From Ruegeria atlantica (GTDB taxonomy: Bacteria; Pseudomonadota; Alphaproteobacteria; Rhodobacterales; Rhodobacteraceae), in the NCBI RefSeq assembly GCF_013032505.1, contig NZ_WQCG01000013.1, positions 1-37,497 on the forward strand: a stretch of DNA of 37,497 nucleotides. The letters are read 5' to 3'. This document shows, one piece after another, positions 1-9,057 of the stretch (positions are counted from its first letter, which is position 1; the number at the start of each line of letters is the position of its first letter). The notes under the pieces were generated by a model that had not been told where the DNA came from, did no database searches, and saw only the letters and a list, made by a program, of their open reading frames with translations. Made by a program: the position numbers and the translations under genes.

Positions 1-2
1 CC

Positions 3-266
3 AGGCGTGAGGTCGCGCCGGGGTTAGATCATTGGTCGCACAAGGGCCTCAACAATCGAGCTGAAAACAGTCATTCGCCATTCCGAAAGCGGGAACGGGC
101 GATGCAAGGCCATCGCTCTCCTGGAGGGTTGCAAAGGTTCGTGGCGACCCACTCAGCCATCCGCAATTGCTTCAGCGTCCCCGCGCGCCGTGGCTCCGCA
201 TTAACAATCCGATATCACCGCCTCAAGGCCTTTGACGCCTGGAATGCCGCCACTCAAACCGCTTGA
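3..266 (+). mobile_element. IS6-family transposase, C-terminal part, cut by window edge
   Basis: An open frame runs in from the left edge and ends at TGA 264-266, giving 87 residues. It contains GLNNRAENSHSPFRKRERAM, then SPGGLQRFVATHSAIRNCF, then RYHRLKAFDAW. This is the typical end of IS6/IS26-family DDE transposases: the NN(R/I)xENSH block with the catalytic Glu, the R(R/K)RE block and an RF..W tail. The sequence shows only this C-terminal part, and the N-terminal half lies outside the window. The terminal inverted repeat should lie shortly downstream; the stretch near 300-316 (GTTAACGTGGCAACAC) is a possible end but I cannot prove it. The element marks the left border of the accessory region and could have brought in or rearranged the neighbouring genes. 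Confidence 0.85.
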
Positions 267-579
267 AATCCGAAAACATGGATCTCTATGTGGATCGCGG
301 GTTAACGTGGCAACACCAGATATTGCCCTCTTAATCTTTGGAGGATAACGTACACCCGCTGAGGTTGTGGCAATTACAACTTTAGGCCGATTATTTAATG
401 GAGAGATGAAGCATTAAATCTGGGTCTATTTGGTCTCGATTCGAACACGCTTTGACAAGTTTGCAATTGGCAGCTTGAAAAAACAGTTCGTATCCGACAA
501 GCATTCAGCAAATCATTGCTACTTTCGTTGAACGCCTGATGACGAAGTTTTTGGCGTAAGTGGCACAGTTCAAAGGATC
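267..579. other. Intergenic region between IS6 remnant and M16 gene
   Basis: I see no convincing gene here. The stretch becomes AT-rich from about 380. A TTGACA hexamer at 452-457 could be a -35 element for the M16 genes, but no good -10 lies at the right spacing, so the promoter is unproven. Confidence 0.4.
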
Positions 580-1872
580 ATGATGCGCGCAGTCGTATTG
601 TTTTTTTCGCTTATCTTTTTGGTGTCTGCAGGAACGGCTCAAACTCAGAGTGTCATCCCTCTTTCTGAGAAAGGCGAATTATACGCAGCCTACGTGGTTC
701 CGAGAGATGACTTCGACCGTGTAGACGTGCAGCTAATTATTCTCTCGGGGGCGTATGATGATCCGGAACCATCCGGTACAGCTCATCTAACTGAGCATCT
801 GGCTGCGTTTTCAGCGGACGCCACAATACTCAGAAAGCCCCGCGAGCGCGATATCTACGCGACAACGCATAACGTATCGACGGTGTACACGAATTCCGGC
901 GTACCTTCTGAAATAGAAATGTTGTTACAGCTGTCCCGGGCCGTTCTTGAAACGCCATCACTGCCGGCAGGATTTGCGGAAAGCGAAATTGATATCGTTC
1001 AGCGTGAAACACTGTTGCGCGAAAGACAGACTCCGCTCCGGTGGCTCCGCAGAATTGCGCTTCAAAACCTCTATGGTACGCTGCGTGGTCGGGCAAATAA
1101 CACTATTGAAGATCTTCCCAAATTGAACCTTGAGAAGGCCTATCAGTTTCACGAAACACATTATGCGCCATCCAATGTGACGCTAATCGTGTCGGGGAAA
1201 ATTGAACCAGGTAAAGCCGAAGAACTCGTTGCTCGTGTATTTGGAGACACAGAACCTTCTGAGGCGCCTCAGAAACCTTGGTTAGACAACAAACCGGATC
1301 CCGAGCTCAAGTTTATTGAGCGCATTAGGTCGGACAAGTTGGCGCATGACGCAGTCCAGTTTGCGAAATTCGTGGACTTCGAAGATCGGTCAACCAGCAT
1401 CGAGATGCAGGGCGCATTTTTCATTGCCAGCGATATTTTGAACGATAGGCTTTACAAGGCCCTTTACCATCAGGACGAGCGCGTTTTCAGCGTCGATGCT
1501 GACTGGTTTTTTGCCAAGAATGCTGATCTTGAACTTACCATAGATTTACACCTGATGCCCGGCTTCAGCTTGGACGCGGCGCACAGCCATCTGACAGAAA
1601 CTCTGGCCAATTTGTTGAACGAACCGATCACCAGGGATGAAATCAATCAAGCGCGTCAGATGCAGGTTGTCGCAGCCCGGAATGCCGCGCGCCGACCCGT
1701 AGCGTTTCTATCATTTCTGCAGAATGTGGCTTCTGATGGCTTCCCACCTGTCACCCCGTCGGTATTTGTCGACATCTTGAACGAAACAACAGATCAGGAC
1801 GTTATTGATTTTGCCGAAAAGGTCATCAAGCCATCCGCGACATCTGTCGTCTTGGCCAAAAAAGCAGAGTAA
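580..1872 (+). CDS. Secreted M16 family metallopeptidase (catalytic subunit)
   Basis: The 430-residue product starts with a signal peptide (hydrophobic residues about 4-17, cleavage likely near AGTAQ). The inverted zinc-binding motif HxxEH is present as HLTEH at about residues 67-71. About 75 residues later comes an acidic stretch, VQRETLLRE, which should supply the third zinc ligand. The RRIALQNLYGTLRG segment and the later HETHYAPSNVTLIVSG block are classic M16 (pitrilysin / processing-peptidase) features. At about 430 residues it is a half-size M16B-type subunit, which normally works with a partner, and the next gene supplies one. It should cleave peptides in the periplasm or at the cell surface. 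Two ATGs (580 and 583) follow an AAGGA ribosome site; the second has the better spacing. The substrate is unknown. Confidence 0.88.
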   Translation: MMRAVVLFFSLIFLVSAGTAQTQSVIPLSEKGELYAAYVVPRDDFDRVDVQLIILSGAYDDPEPSGTAHLTEHLAAFSADATILRKPRERDIYATTHNVSTVYTNSGVPSEIEMLLQLSRAVLETPSLPAGFAESEIDIVQRETLLRERQTPLRWLRRIALQNLYGTLRGRANNTIEDLPKLNLEKAYQFHETHYAPSNVTLIVSGKIEPGKAEELVARVFGDTEPSEAPQKPWLDNKPDPELKFIERIRSDKLAHDAVQFAKFVDFEDRSTSIEMQGAFFIASDILNDRLYKALYHQDERVFSVDADWFFAKNADLELTIDLHLMPGFSLDAAHSHLTETLANLLNEPITRDEINQARQMQVVAARNAARRPVAFLSFLQNVASDGFPPVTPSVFVDILNETTDQDVIDFAEKVIKPSATSVVLAKKAE

Positions 1873-1873
1873 C

Positions 1874-3235
1874 ATGCAATCACTTAAAGGCCGTTTCATT
1901 TCTACTCTCTTTATGGTTATCAGCCTGCTGTCAGCGCATCAGGTCCGGGCGGAACTGATCGCAACGACTGGCGATGCGAATATTGCTTTTCTGATGCCAC
2001 TAGAAAACGGCATCTCAGAACTCACCTTGGTTTGGCCGATTGATCGGCCAACAACAGAACGGGTGGCCGCGTTGCGTGCAGGTCTCGCAAGTGTCGTGTC
2101 AGGAGGAACATCAAGCCGTTCCTCCCACAAAATCGCTAAATACAAGCAGTTGAAGGGGATCAGGCATTACGTCGAAACAAGTCGCCATAATCTGATGCTC
2201 ACTGTCTCGGCGCCAAACGAAGTCTTTCCAGAGATCATCGTCCACCTCGAAAACCTCTTGCTTGAGCCGGAATACTCCGAAGGCTGGTATGCAAGAGAGC
2301 TGCAGTATTCCAGCCCCACCAAGTCTACCAGGACCAGAATGCCAGAACATGTTCTGAATGAAGTGGTGGATTTCCTAGAGTACGAACCTGACGAAGCAGA
2401 TACCGAGGTTTGGGATGGCCAATTTCGTTTCGGTCAACCCATTCAGGCAATCCTAAGATCTGGAGATGAAGAAGTAGAAAGCCGCACCATTCGACTGGTT
2501 AACAAGCTTCCCCGCCCGAAGGGAAAGTGGGAGTTGCCTTTCGCAAAATGGGCTGAAGCGTTGATTGGCACGAATGAAGAAGCCTTCTCCCTTCCAACGG
2601 GTGTCATTCACTTTGCCGATCCCGACTCTACCGAGATGCTTATCCTTTTTGTCAAAGCAGAGGAGTTTGCAGATGAGGCTGACCAGGTTGGAACGAATGT
2701 CTTGGTGGATTACATCGGCGCAAACCAAGGGTCCGAGATGTTTCGGATAATCCGCCAGGAAATGCGCGCGGCTTACGATCCACGTTCAGACTTCGTTGTC
2801 TTGGGGAAGAAGAAGGCAATTATCTCACTAAGCGCAACAGTTGAGGCGGTAAGATGGCCAGAGATCTATGAGAAAATAAGGGAAATTTACCAGAGTGTCC
2901 GCAGCGGGAAGATTGAACAGGAAGGTTTCGAGATTCAGTTCGATCAGTTGGACCGGACTTACTATCGCGACTTTTTTACTGAGCCTGTCTGGGGAACGCG
3001 GCAATACCTGCACGAGTATCCCGAGGGTGCTGACGGCAGTATCGAAATCCCGCTTTTCGGTGTGTTTCAAACACTGTCGTTGGAGGAGGCGACAGCAAAC
3101 TCACATGAGCTTTTACCGCCTTTGGACGATTTCCTTCTCATTCTGATCGGAGGTGGAAACCCTCCTTCGAACACTTTGCAGTCAAACGGATACTGTTTGC
3201 TACCCAAAAGCACCCCCCCTAAGCTTTTGCCTTGA
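1874..3235 (+). CDS. M16-like protein lacking the zinc motif (partner subunit)
   Basis: ATG 1874 lies one base after the stop of the preceding M16 gene, so the two are almost certainly one transcription unit. The 453-residue product has a signal peptide (MQSLKGRFISTLFMVISLLS, cleavage near VRAEL). It keeps the M16 layout: ITE-type strands, a segment resembling the region after the usual HxxEH (ASVVSGGTSSRSSHKI), and a second half with the expected spacing. HxxEH itself is absent. In known M16B heterodimers one chain carries zinc and the other supplies an R/Y substrate-clamp motif. RQEMRAAYDPRSDFVVLGKK at about residues 290-309 resembles that region. It probably forms a heterodimer with the first protein. 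The open frame extends upstream to 1805, but 1874 gives the signal peptide and tight coupling. Confidence 0.8.
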   Translation: MQSLKGRFISTLFMVISLLSAHQVRAELIATTGDANIAFLMPLENGISELTLVWPIDRPTTERVAALRAGLASVVSGGTSSRSSHKIAKYKQLKGIRHYVETSRHNLMLTVSAPNEVFPEIIVHLENLLLEPEYSEGWYARELQYSSPTKSTRTRMPEHVLNEVVDFLEYEPDEADTEVWDGQFRFGQPIQAILRSGDEEVESRTIRLVNKLPRPKGKWELPFAKWAEALIGTNEEAFSLPTGVIHFADPDSTEMLILFVKAEEFADEADQVGTNVLVDYIGANQGSEMFRIIRQEMRAAYDPRSDFVVLGKKKAIISLSATVEAVRWPEIYEKIREIYQSVRSGKIEQEGFEIQFDQLDRTYYRDFFTEPVWGTRQYLHEYPEGADGSIEIPLFGVFQTLSLEEATANSHELLPPLDDFLLILIGGGNPPSNTLQSNGYCLLPKSTPPKLLP

Positions 3236-3564
3236 TGCGCTTGCGAACGCTGAAAACTTATAGCTGAAACACAGTTGTTGCTTAAATTACCCTTTCAAAC
3301 GGCAGCGCTATCCAGGATCGCAACACCTGGTTGGTGACAAGGGTTGACGAGAATTGCAGGTTTGCCCCTTCACAGGGGATAGCTCGTTCTTTTTCGACCG
3401 CCAACTGTTGTGCCGATAAGTGTTCTCAGGTCGACTTTTGGTGAAATGGCGGTCTCTTCGGTATTGGGACCGAAACATCAGCAACACTTGCAGGAGGGTC
3501 AGCCGCCTGTCCGGCTGAGTGTGCCTGACTCGGCCCGTCTGATCATTTTCGCGGGCTGTCGGCG
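3236..3564. other. Intergenic region between convergent units
   Basis: This lies between the end of the rightward M16 pair and the end of the leftward helicase gene. I see no credible coding sequence. A short hairpin (AGCCG...CGGCT near 3501-3516) is present but lacks a clear T-run, so I do not call a terminator. Confidence 0.4.
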
Positions 3565-6500
3565 TCAGTTGAGCATGTCAGGCTTCGGCATCTCAGGCCG
3601 GAAGATCAACTCAGGCAGTATGGTCTCCCAGCGGTCACGCCTATGGTAGCGCGCGTAGTCTTCACCGCTGTCGATCTTGCGCCAGTTGATGATGGCCCCG
3701 ATCTGCCCAGAGGCGAACGCATGCCCCGGGGGTGGTTTCCACGATTTGGCCATACGTCCGACGACACGGTTTTTGATGTCCAGCAAGACCCAATGAGGTT
3801 GCCGAAATACAAGGGAAAGGGTGTCCCCGACATTGGCTGAGCGCACGGCCTTGTGCACTTCATGTGCATCCCCTTGGCGACCGGCGAATGACAAATCTAC
3901 GATATCGAGCGCAGGCATCTGGTATTTTGTTGCGGGCAGCGAGGTTTCGTCGAGATCGGGCGTCACGTGCCTGAGCAGAACTGAATCTGAACCCGTTTTC
4001 AGAAGGGGGTGCGCTCCGGATGTCAGCACTGTCAGGCTTTGCTGTGCACGGGTCATTGCCACGTAGAACAGGCGGCGGGGGGCTTCAGGATCTTCCTCTT
4101 TCGAGACCCTCCTCCAGCCGCCGTTCAGAATGGCGACGTGATCGAACTCCAGCCCCTTGGCCCGATGCGCCGTCAGCAACAGCAGTCCACGTTGTTCACC
4201 GCGTGTATCCCGGGACCATTCGGCGATCCATTCGACAATATCAAGCGCGGGCATTGTTTTGGTGCCCAATTCCCGGGCCAGTGCGGCCACGCCTTCGGCC
4301 AGCAGATCCACCCATTTGTTGCGAGGCTGTACATTCAGGACCGTGAGAATGTCGTGAATACCCAAAAGTGCGCCTTGTTTCTTGCGCAGTCCGGACACCA
4401 GACGTTGGGTTTCCCTCAGCCGCCAAACATTTGGAAGGTCTTCGTTGGCCATATCCACGCGCAACCCTTGCGCTTCGGCATATGCTCGGACCGTATCCAG
4501 TGCTTTCCAGTCGCGGGAAATCACAGCGGTACGAGACCAACTCCAGCCGGGATCCAGTCGGGAGAGGCGGATCAGTTCATCGACGGCAGCGGCGGCCTTC
4601 GGCATAGTGCCGGGCGGGACATCAAGCAATTGCACCCGACCGTGTGCAACAGAATCCGTCTGCTCCAACCGTCCACCCTTGGGTTTAAACCTGCTCGCCT
4701 GATTGATCCGGATCTCGTGATCGATCTTCATCCGATCCGGCGCATTGGATATGACCTGATTGGCCGCCTCGATAATATGTGCCGTCGACCGATAATTCTC
4801 GATTAGAAATGACGGTCTGGCATTATAGTCCGTTTCGAACCTGCGGATGAATTCGACCGAGGCGCCGTTGAAGGCATAGATATTCTGGTCATCATCGCCC
4901 ACGGCAAACAGGCTGAGCTTCAGATCGGCGTCTTCCAGCGAACGACCTGCTACGGCGGAAATGAGCGCGTATTCCTCCGGGCCAATGTCTTGGTATTCAT
5001 CCACAAGTATCCAGCGAAACCCCTGTATCAGGCTCTCGCGTTGCGCTTCGGCTTCGGCTTTGGTCAGTCCATCGGGGTTGAGCTGACGCACCGCCTCCAT
5101 GATGACGGTGTCGAAGTCTTCTGTCGCGGCCTGAACGCCAGCGAAACTGGCGCCAACCAGTTTCATCGCAAGCGAATGGCAGGTCGATATCGTAACGCCC
5201 GCTGCATCGTCCCCGACCAGCGCGCGTAGCCGGACGCGGATTTCGGCAGCCGCATGGCGGTTATAGGCCAGTACCAGAATACCGCGCGGATCTTCGCGCT
5301 TCATCCGTAACAGATAGGCGATCCGATGCACCAGAACGCGGGTCTTGCCCGATCCGGGCCCCGCGAGAACCAGCACATTGGTCTGTTCCCGATCATCCAC
5401 GACGATGTCCTGTTGAACCTTGTTGCCCAGATCTTCGACAATGGCGTTCCAGGACTTGCTGGTTGTTTGTCGCCTGACCTCGTGTGCCATGCCCGGCATC
5501 CAGCGTTTCATGAACTGTTCTTTGTTGAGCAGAAAGTAATCCTCGGACAGGCGTTCAGCATCCGCCATCTTGTCCAGACCAGTTTCTGAATAGGTGGCCA
5601 TGACATGGGTCTGTAGCGTCTGCTCGGCGTAATGCTCTTCCAATGGCAGGAAGTCCGATTGCGTGAACCGGCCGCCTTTGGGGTTCAGAAATACCGTCAT
5701 GGCGGGGCGGAACACGGTCAACCCCTTGCCAAGAGTCAGCACGCCCTGTTCATGCATCCAAAGCAAGGAGCGCTCCAACAGCTTGGTCATGTCGCGCAGA
5801 CCGCTGGATTTCAGAACAGCGTCCTGTGTGAGCTGCGCCAGAAGGTCACCCACGGTGGTTTCAACCTGCAGGTCTTTGCCGCGCGCGCCTTTATCCAGCC
5901 GTCCCTTCAGTAACATCAGCAGGCTTTCAGCTGCCTGCCACCTGATTTCAGCTGTCCGGGAAATTATGTCCCATGACCGCTCGAGCGTGATGTTTAGCGT
6001 GTTTCGGCTGATCTTGCGGAGCCGGATGTTCCCCTTGCCGCCATCCTGCCCCTTGCCATCCCGCGCTATGCCCCGGATCAGTTTGTCGATCACGTCAGGA
6101 CGGGCATCGGCGTGGTCCTGATCGCGCAGACGCTGGCAAGTTCCCGACAGGTTCAGCGGCATTGGGGTCTCTTTGTGGACATCTGGTGCCAGCTCGCGCA
6201 GCAGCGCGACGAGATCCCGTTCCAGATTTGCGACCTGAGTGAGGCGGACAGAAGAAGACTGCGCCACGCCGGCATGGATGAACGCCGTCATCGCAACGTC
6301 GTTGCGCGCGATGCCAAAGCTTTCGAGATTGGCCATCGCCTTTGCCAGGGCACCCGGTGTGAGGCCGCTGACACCGCAGAGTTGATCCGTTGACACACCT
6401 TCATCCGCTGGAGCCGAGATCAGATGTTGGACGATGGCCAGCAATTGTTTGCGATGCACTTGAGTGATGTCCGCATCCGCGAGCCGTTGTTTCGCCTGGT

Positions 6501-8724
6501 CAATCGTGTGGACCCTCAGGGAGGAGGGGAAAATCCGGACACGGTTTTCTTCGCGCGAGACAAGTGTTGCCTCCTCAAGCCAGGATACAGCTGTCTTGAC
6601 CCGTGTGTCGTCTGTTGCGCTGTCACGCTCAAACTCCCGGTCCTTTTCGGACCGGACAATCTCACCTGCGGTAGCGACGATCTTGCCGGTCTTGCGTGTA
6701 CGCTCGTCAATCCGGCGCAGGGCTTTCAGAATGGCTCCAATTTCATGCCGGGCCAAACGCGAGCCGGCCGATAGCCGGAACTGGCGTTCCACATCATCCC
6801 CCGCGAATAGCAGCACACAATCGGCAGCTTTACGATCACGTCCGGCACGCCCTGCTTCTTGCAAATAGTTTTCCAACGACCCCGGGATGTCGGCATGAAC
6901 CACCAGCCTGATGTCGGGTTTGTCGATGCCCATGCCAAAGGCGTTGGTGGCTGCGATTACCCGCAGGTCTCCGACCCTGAACCGTTCCTGTACGTCGTGT
7001 TTGTCTTCGGACCCAAGCCCAGCATGGAAATGCGCAGCATCCATACCTTGTGATTTCAGAAACTCGGCAACGCGTTCGGTTTCTTTGCGCGTCGCGCAAT
7101 AAACCACGGCACCAGATCGGCCTTCTGAAGGAAGCAGTTCTTCGATCACGGATAGAACGTCGGTCAGCTTGCTGTTTTTGGTCGTGGGCCTGACATCAAA
7201 TGTCAGGTTATTCCGCGATGCTCCACCATCGAGGGACAGCAGCTCGACCCCGGCACGAGATTGAAAATGCTCCATGATGTCCGCAACCACTTCGGGCTTG
7301 GCCGTGGCAGTCAAACATAGGATCGGGGCAGGGGACTGGTCGCCCGAGAATTCTTTGATAAACCGCCCCAGATACCTGTAATCCGGTCTGAAATCATGGC
7401 CCCATTTTGATACACAGTGGGCTTCATCGATGGCCCACAGGCCTATTTCGCGTTGCGCCAGAACCGACCGAATGGATGTGCTGCGCAATTGCTCAGGCGA
7501 GATGATCAGAATGCCCGCATCCCCCATGCGGACCTTGTCCAGCGCGTCTTGCCGTTCCGGCATCGACATCTGACCATTCACGGTCACTGAACAGGAAATG
7601 CCTGCGCGCTCCATCCCCTGAACCTGATCCGCCATCAGCGCGACCAAAGGGGAAATGGCCACGGTCAATGCCCCAGTCTTGTCGAACCGAGACAACGCGG
7701 GCACCTGATAACACACGGACTTCCCGGTGCCGGTGGGCAAAATGCCCAACACGCTATTTCTGGACATGGCTTCATCGACGATGCGTTCCTGCAATGGCCG
7801 ACCATCTGGGTCGACAGGCTGGGGGCGGAAACTTTCGAACCCGAACCATCTTTTGAGCGCACGGACTGGGTCATTCTGTTCTGCGCACCAATCGCAGGAA
7901 GGATCTTTGCAGGATGTGTCCCTGAGATGCCGGACGATTAGCGAGGCCACGTGGAACTGCGCGCGGACCCATGGTGGCATGACCGAGTCCCCGCCCGCCG
8001 CGGTTATCCAGGACAAGGCATAGGCCAAGGGCCAGCCGTTGCGGGGATTGCTAAGGCGGCAAATAGTCTGTTCGACCCGTTTGCAGCAGGCCCGACCAGC
8101 TAGCATCCGACGGATGGCAGCTATGGCCTCATCCTGTGACGGGCAATCAGCCCTCCGCAGATAGTTGAATACAGCATAAAAACCGCCCGACGGTTCTTTC
8201 CGCGTTGTCAGATAGTGATAGGCTACAAGCGCATCCGGTTCGCTTTCGGCAAGGTTTTGAAAGGCATCGAGCTGATTGGCGAACACCTCAAAAACAAGCC
8301 GGGCGTCAAGTTCGGGATCACTGATATGCCCCGCGGCCAACCGCCCGTCCTGATAGTGTTTGACCAGGCGGTGATAGGGGTTGCGGGGAAAGGCCAGGGG
8401 GTTCAGCCACAGTGTATCAATCGGCGCCTGCATGATCTGGGCCAGCCGCGGTCTGACGGCGATCAGGTGTTCCATATCGTGTTGCAGAAAATTGTGGCCA
8501 ATCAGATGCGCGATACCGGCGATGGCGTCTTCCAGACGGTCAAGGTTTTGCACCAGAGAGCCGGCCCCAGACTTCAAAGCCGCTTGGTCGTCGTTTCGAA
8601 CGGCGGCAAAGGCAAATACCTTGGCTGTCTTGGGATCCACCTCGAGATCGATGGACAGACACTTGGAAAGAAACTTGGTATGTCGACCGTTCATTTTTGA
8701 TGCGCCGCTGTTCAATGGCTGCAA
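3565..8724 (-). CDS. DEDD exonuclease - RecQ helicase - UvrD-type helicase fusion
   Basis: The product has 1719 residues and three enzymatic parts. Residues about 22-150 look like a DnaQ-type (DEDD) 3'-5' exonuclease: SIDLEVD (24-30), GHNFLQHDMEHL (76-87) and DPELDARL (136-143). A Cys cluster (SCKDPSCDWC) follows near 271-280. The RecQ core has Walker A ILPTGTGKS near 328-336, DEAH (433-436), the RecQ signature SKWGHDFRPDY (439-449) and QEAGRAGRD (622-630). A superfamily 1 UvrD/Rep helicase follows with AGPGSGKT (1121-1128), LVDEYQDIG near 1240, VGDDDQNIYAFNGA (1275-1288), ENYRST (1309), AHRAKGLEFDHV near 1519 and RRLFYVAMTRA (1550). All motor motifs are intact. The TTG start at 8724 has AAGG upstream; ATG 8694 is an alternative. 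It is the next minus-strand gene after the reverse transcriptase, 333 bases downstream. The enzyme should unwind and trim DNA; a role in phage or plasmid defence is inference. Confidence 0.92.
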   Translation of the reverse strand: MQPLNSGASKMNGRHTKFLSKCLSIDLEVDPKTAKVFAFAAVRNDDQAALKSGAGSLVQNLDRLEDAIAGIAHLIGHNFLQHDMEHLIAVRPRLAQIMQAPIDTLWLNPLAFPRNPYHRLVKHYQDGRLAAGHISDPELDARLVFEVFANQLDAFQNLAESEPDALVAYHYLTTRKEPSGGFYAVFNYLRRADCPSQDEAIAAIRRMLAGRACCKRVEQTICRLSNPRNGWPLAYALSWITAAGGDSVMPPWVRAQFHVASLIVRHLRDTSCKDPSCDWCAEQNDPVRALKRWFGFESFRPQPVDPDGRPLQERIVDEAMSRNSVLGILPTGTGKSVCYQVPALSRFDKTGALTVAISPLVALMADQVQGMERAGISCSVTVNGQMSMPERQDALDKVRMGDAGILIISPEQLRSTSIRSVLAQREIGLWAIDEAHCVSKWGHDFRPDYRYLGRFIKEFSGDQSPAPILCLTATAKPEVVADIMEHFQSRAGVELLSLDGGASRNNLTFDVRPTTKNSKLTDVLSVIEELLPSEGRSGAVVYCATRKETERVAEFLKSQGMDAAHFHAGLGSEDKHDVQERFRVGDLRVIAATNAFGMGIDKPDIRLVVHADIPGSLENYLQEAGRAGRDRKAADCVLLFAGDDVERQFRLSAGSRLARHEIGAILKALRRIDERTRKTGKIVATAGEIVRSEKDREFERDSATDDTRVKTAVSWLEEATLVSREENRVRIFPSSLRVHTIDQAKQRLADADITQVHRKQLLAIVQHLISAPADEGVSTDQLCGVSGLTPGALAKAMANLESFGIARNDVAMTAFIHAGVAQSSSVRLTQVANLERDLVALLRELAPDVHKETPMPLNLSGTCQRLRDQDHADARPDVIDKLIRGIARDGKGQDGGKGNIRLRKISRNTLNITLERSWDIISRTAEIRWQAAESLLMLLKGRLDKGARGKDLQVETTVGDLLAQLTQDAVLKSSGLRDMTKLLERSLLWMHEQGVLTLGKGLTVFRPAMTVFLNPKGGRFTQSDFLPLEEHYAEQTLQTHVMATYSETGLDKMADAERLSEDYFLLNKEQFMKRWMPGMAHEVRRQTTSKSWNAIVEDLGNKVQQDIVVDDREQTNVLVLAGPGSGKTRVLVHRIAYLLRMKREDPRGILVLAYNRHAAAEIRVRLRALVGDDAAGVTISTCHSLAMKLVGASFAGVQAATEDFDTVIMEAVRQLNPDGLTKAEAEAQRESLIQGFRWILVDEYQDIGPEEYALISAVAGRSLEDADLKLSLFAVGDDDQNIYAFNGASVEFIRRFETDYNARPSFLIENYRSTAHIIEAANQVISNAPDRMKIDHEIRINQASRFKPKGGRLEQTDSVAHGRVQLLDVPPGTMPKAAAAVDELIRLSRLDPGWSWSRTAVISRDWKALDTVRAYAEAQGLRVDMANEDLPNVWRLRETQRLVSGLRKKQGALLGIHDILTVLNVQPRNKWVDLLAEGVAALARELGTKTMPALDIVEWIAEWSRDTRGEQRGLLLLTAHRAKGLEFDHVAILNGGWRRVSKEEDPEAPRRLFYVAMTRAQQSLTVLTSGAHPLLKTGSDSVLLRHVTPDLDETSLPATKYQMPALDIVDLSFAGRQGDAHEVHKAVRSANVGDTLSLVFRQPHWVLLDIKNRVVGRMAKSWKPPPGHAFASGQIGAIINWRKIDSGEDYARYHRRDRWETILPELIFRPEMPKPDMLN

Positions 8725-9057
8725 CCAGAGAATACCTTTTTAAGATCGCGCACAACCCAAACGGGAGTTGGTGACTGTAGGACATGGGTTGCAGGACCAA
8801 ACTTAATGGCAATCAAGTTAAACTTGGATATGCCCCTGCCGGAATAGGTTCCATTTGCCCAAGTAAATTTCCATGCGCTTAACTCTTGTCCGCCTTCTGC
8901 GCTTTGCTGCCGTTCTCTGCGGTGGGCGATTGGAGGTAAGAGCCCATTGCGGACCTCCACTAGCACGACTGATTTTGCCAGCGCAGCATGTCGAGAACCG
9001 CAGAAACCGGACGTTGGATTTAACCGGTTTTGGCTCAAGCGCCGAGACCGATAGCAA
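8725..9057. other. Long spacer between reverse transcriptase and helicase genes
   Basis: This 333-base gap separates two same-strand genes and holds no credible open reading frame. It contains GCCCATTGCGGACC (near 8942) and GAACCGCAGAAACCGGACGT (near 8996), which recur in variant form elsewhere in the window and look like dispersed intergenic sequence. An RNA template for the reverse transcriptase could lie here, but I see no proof. Confidence 0.4.

Noticed and set aside
4009..4806. A 265-codon plus-strand frame inside the helicase gene
   Set aside because: It is a shadow of the well-supported minus-strand gene, with no motifs of its own. The same holds for other frames at 5.6-6.9 and 8.2-8.7 kb.
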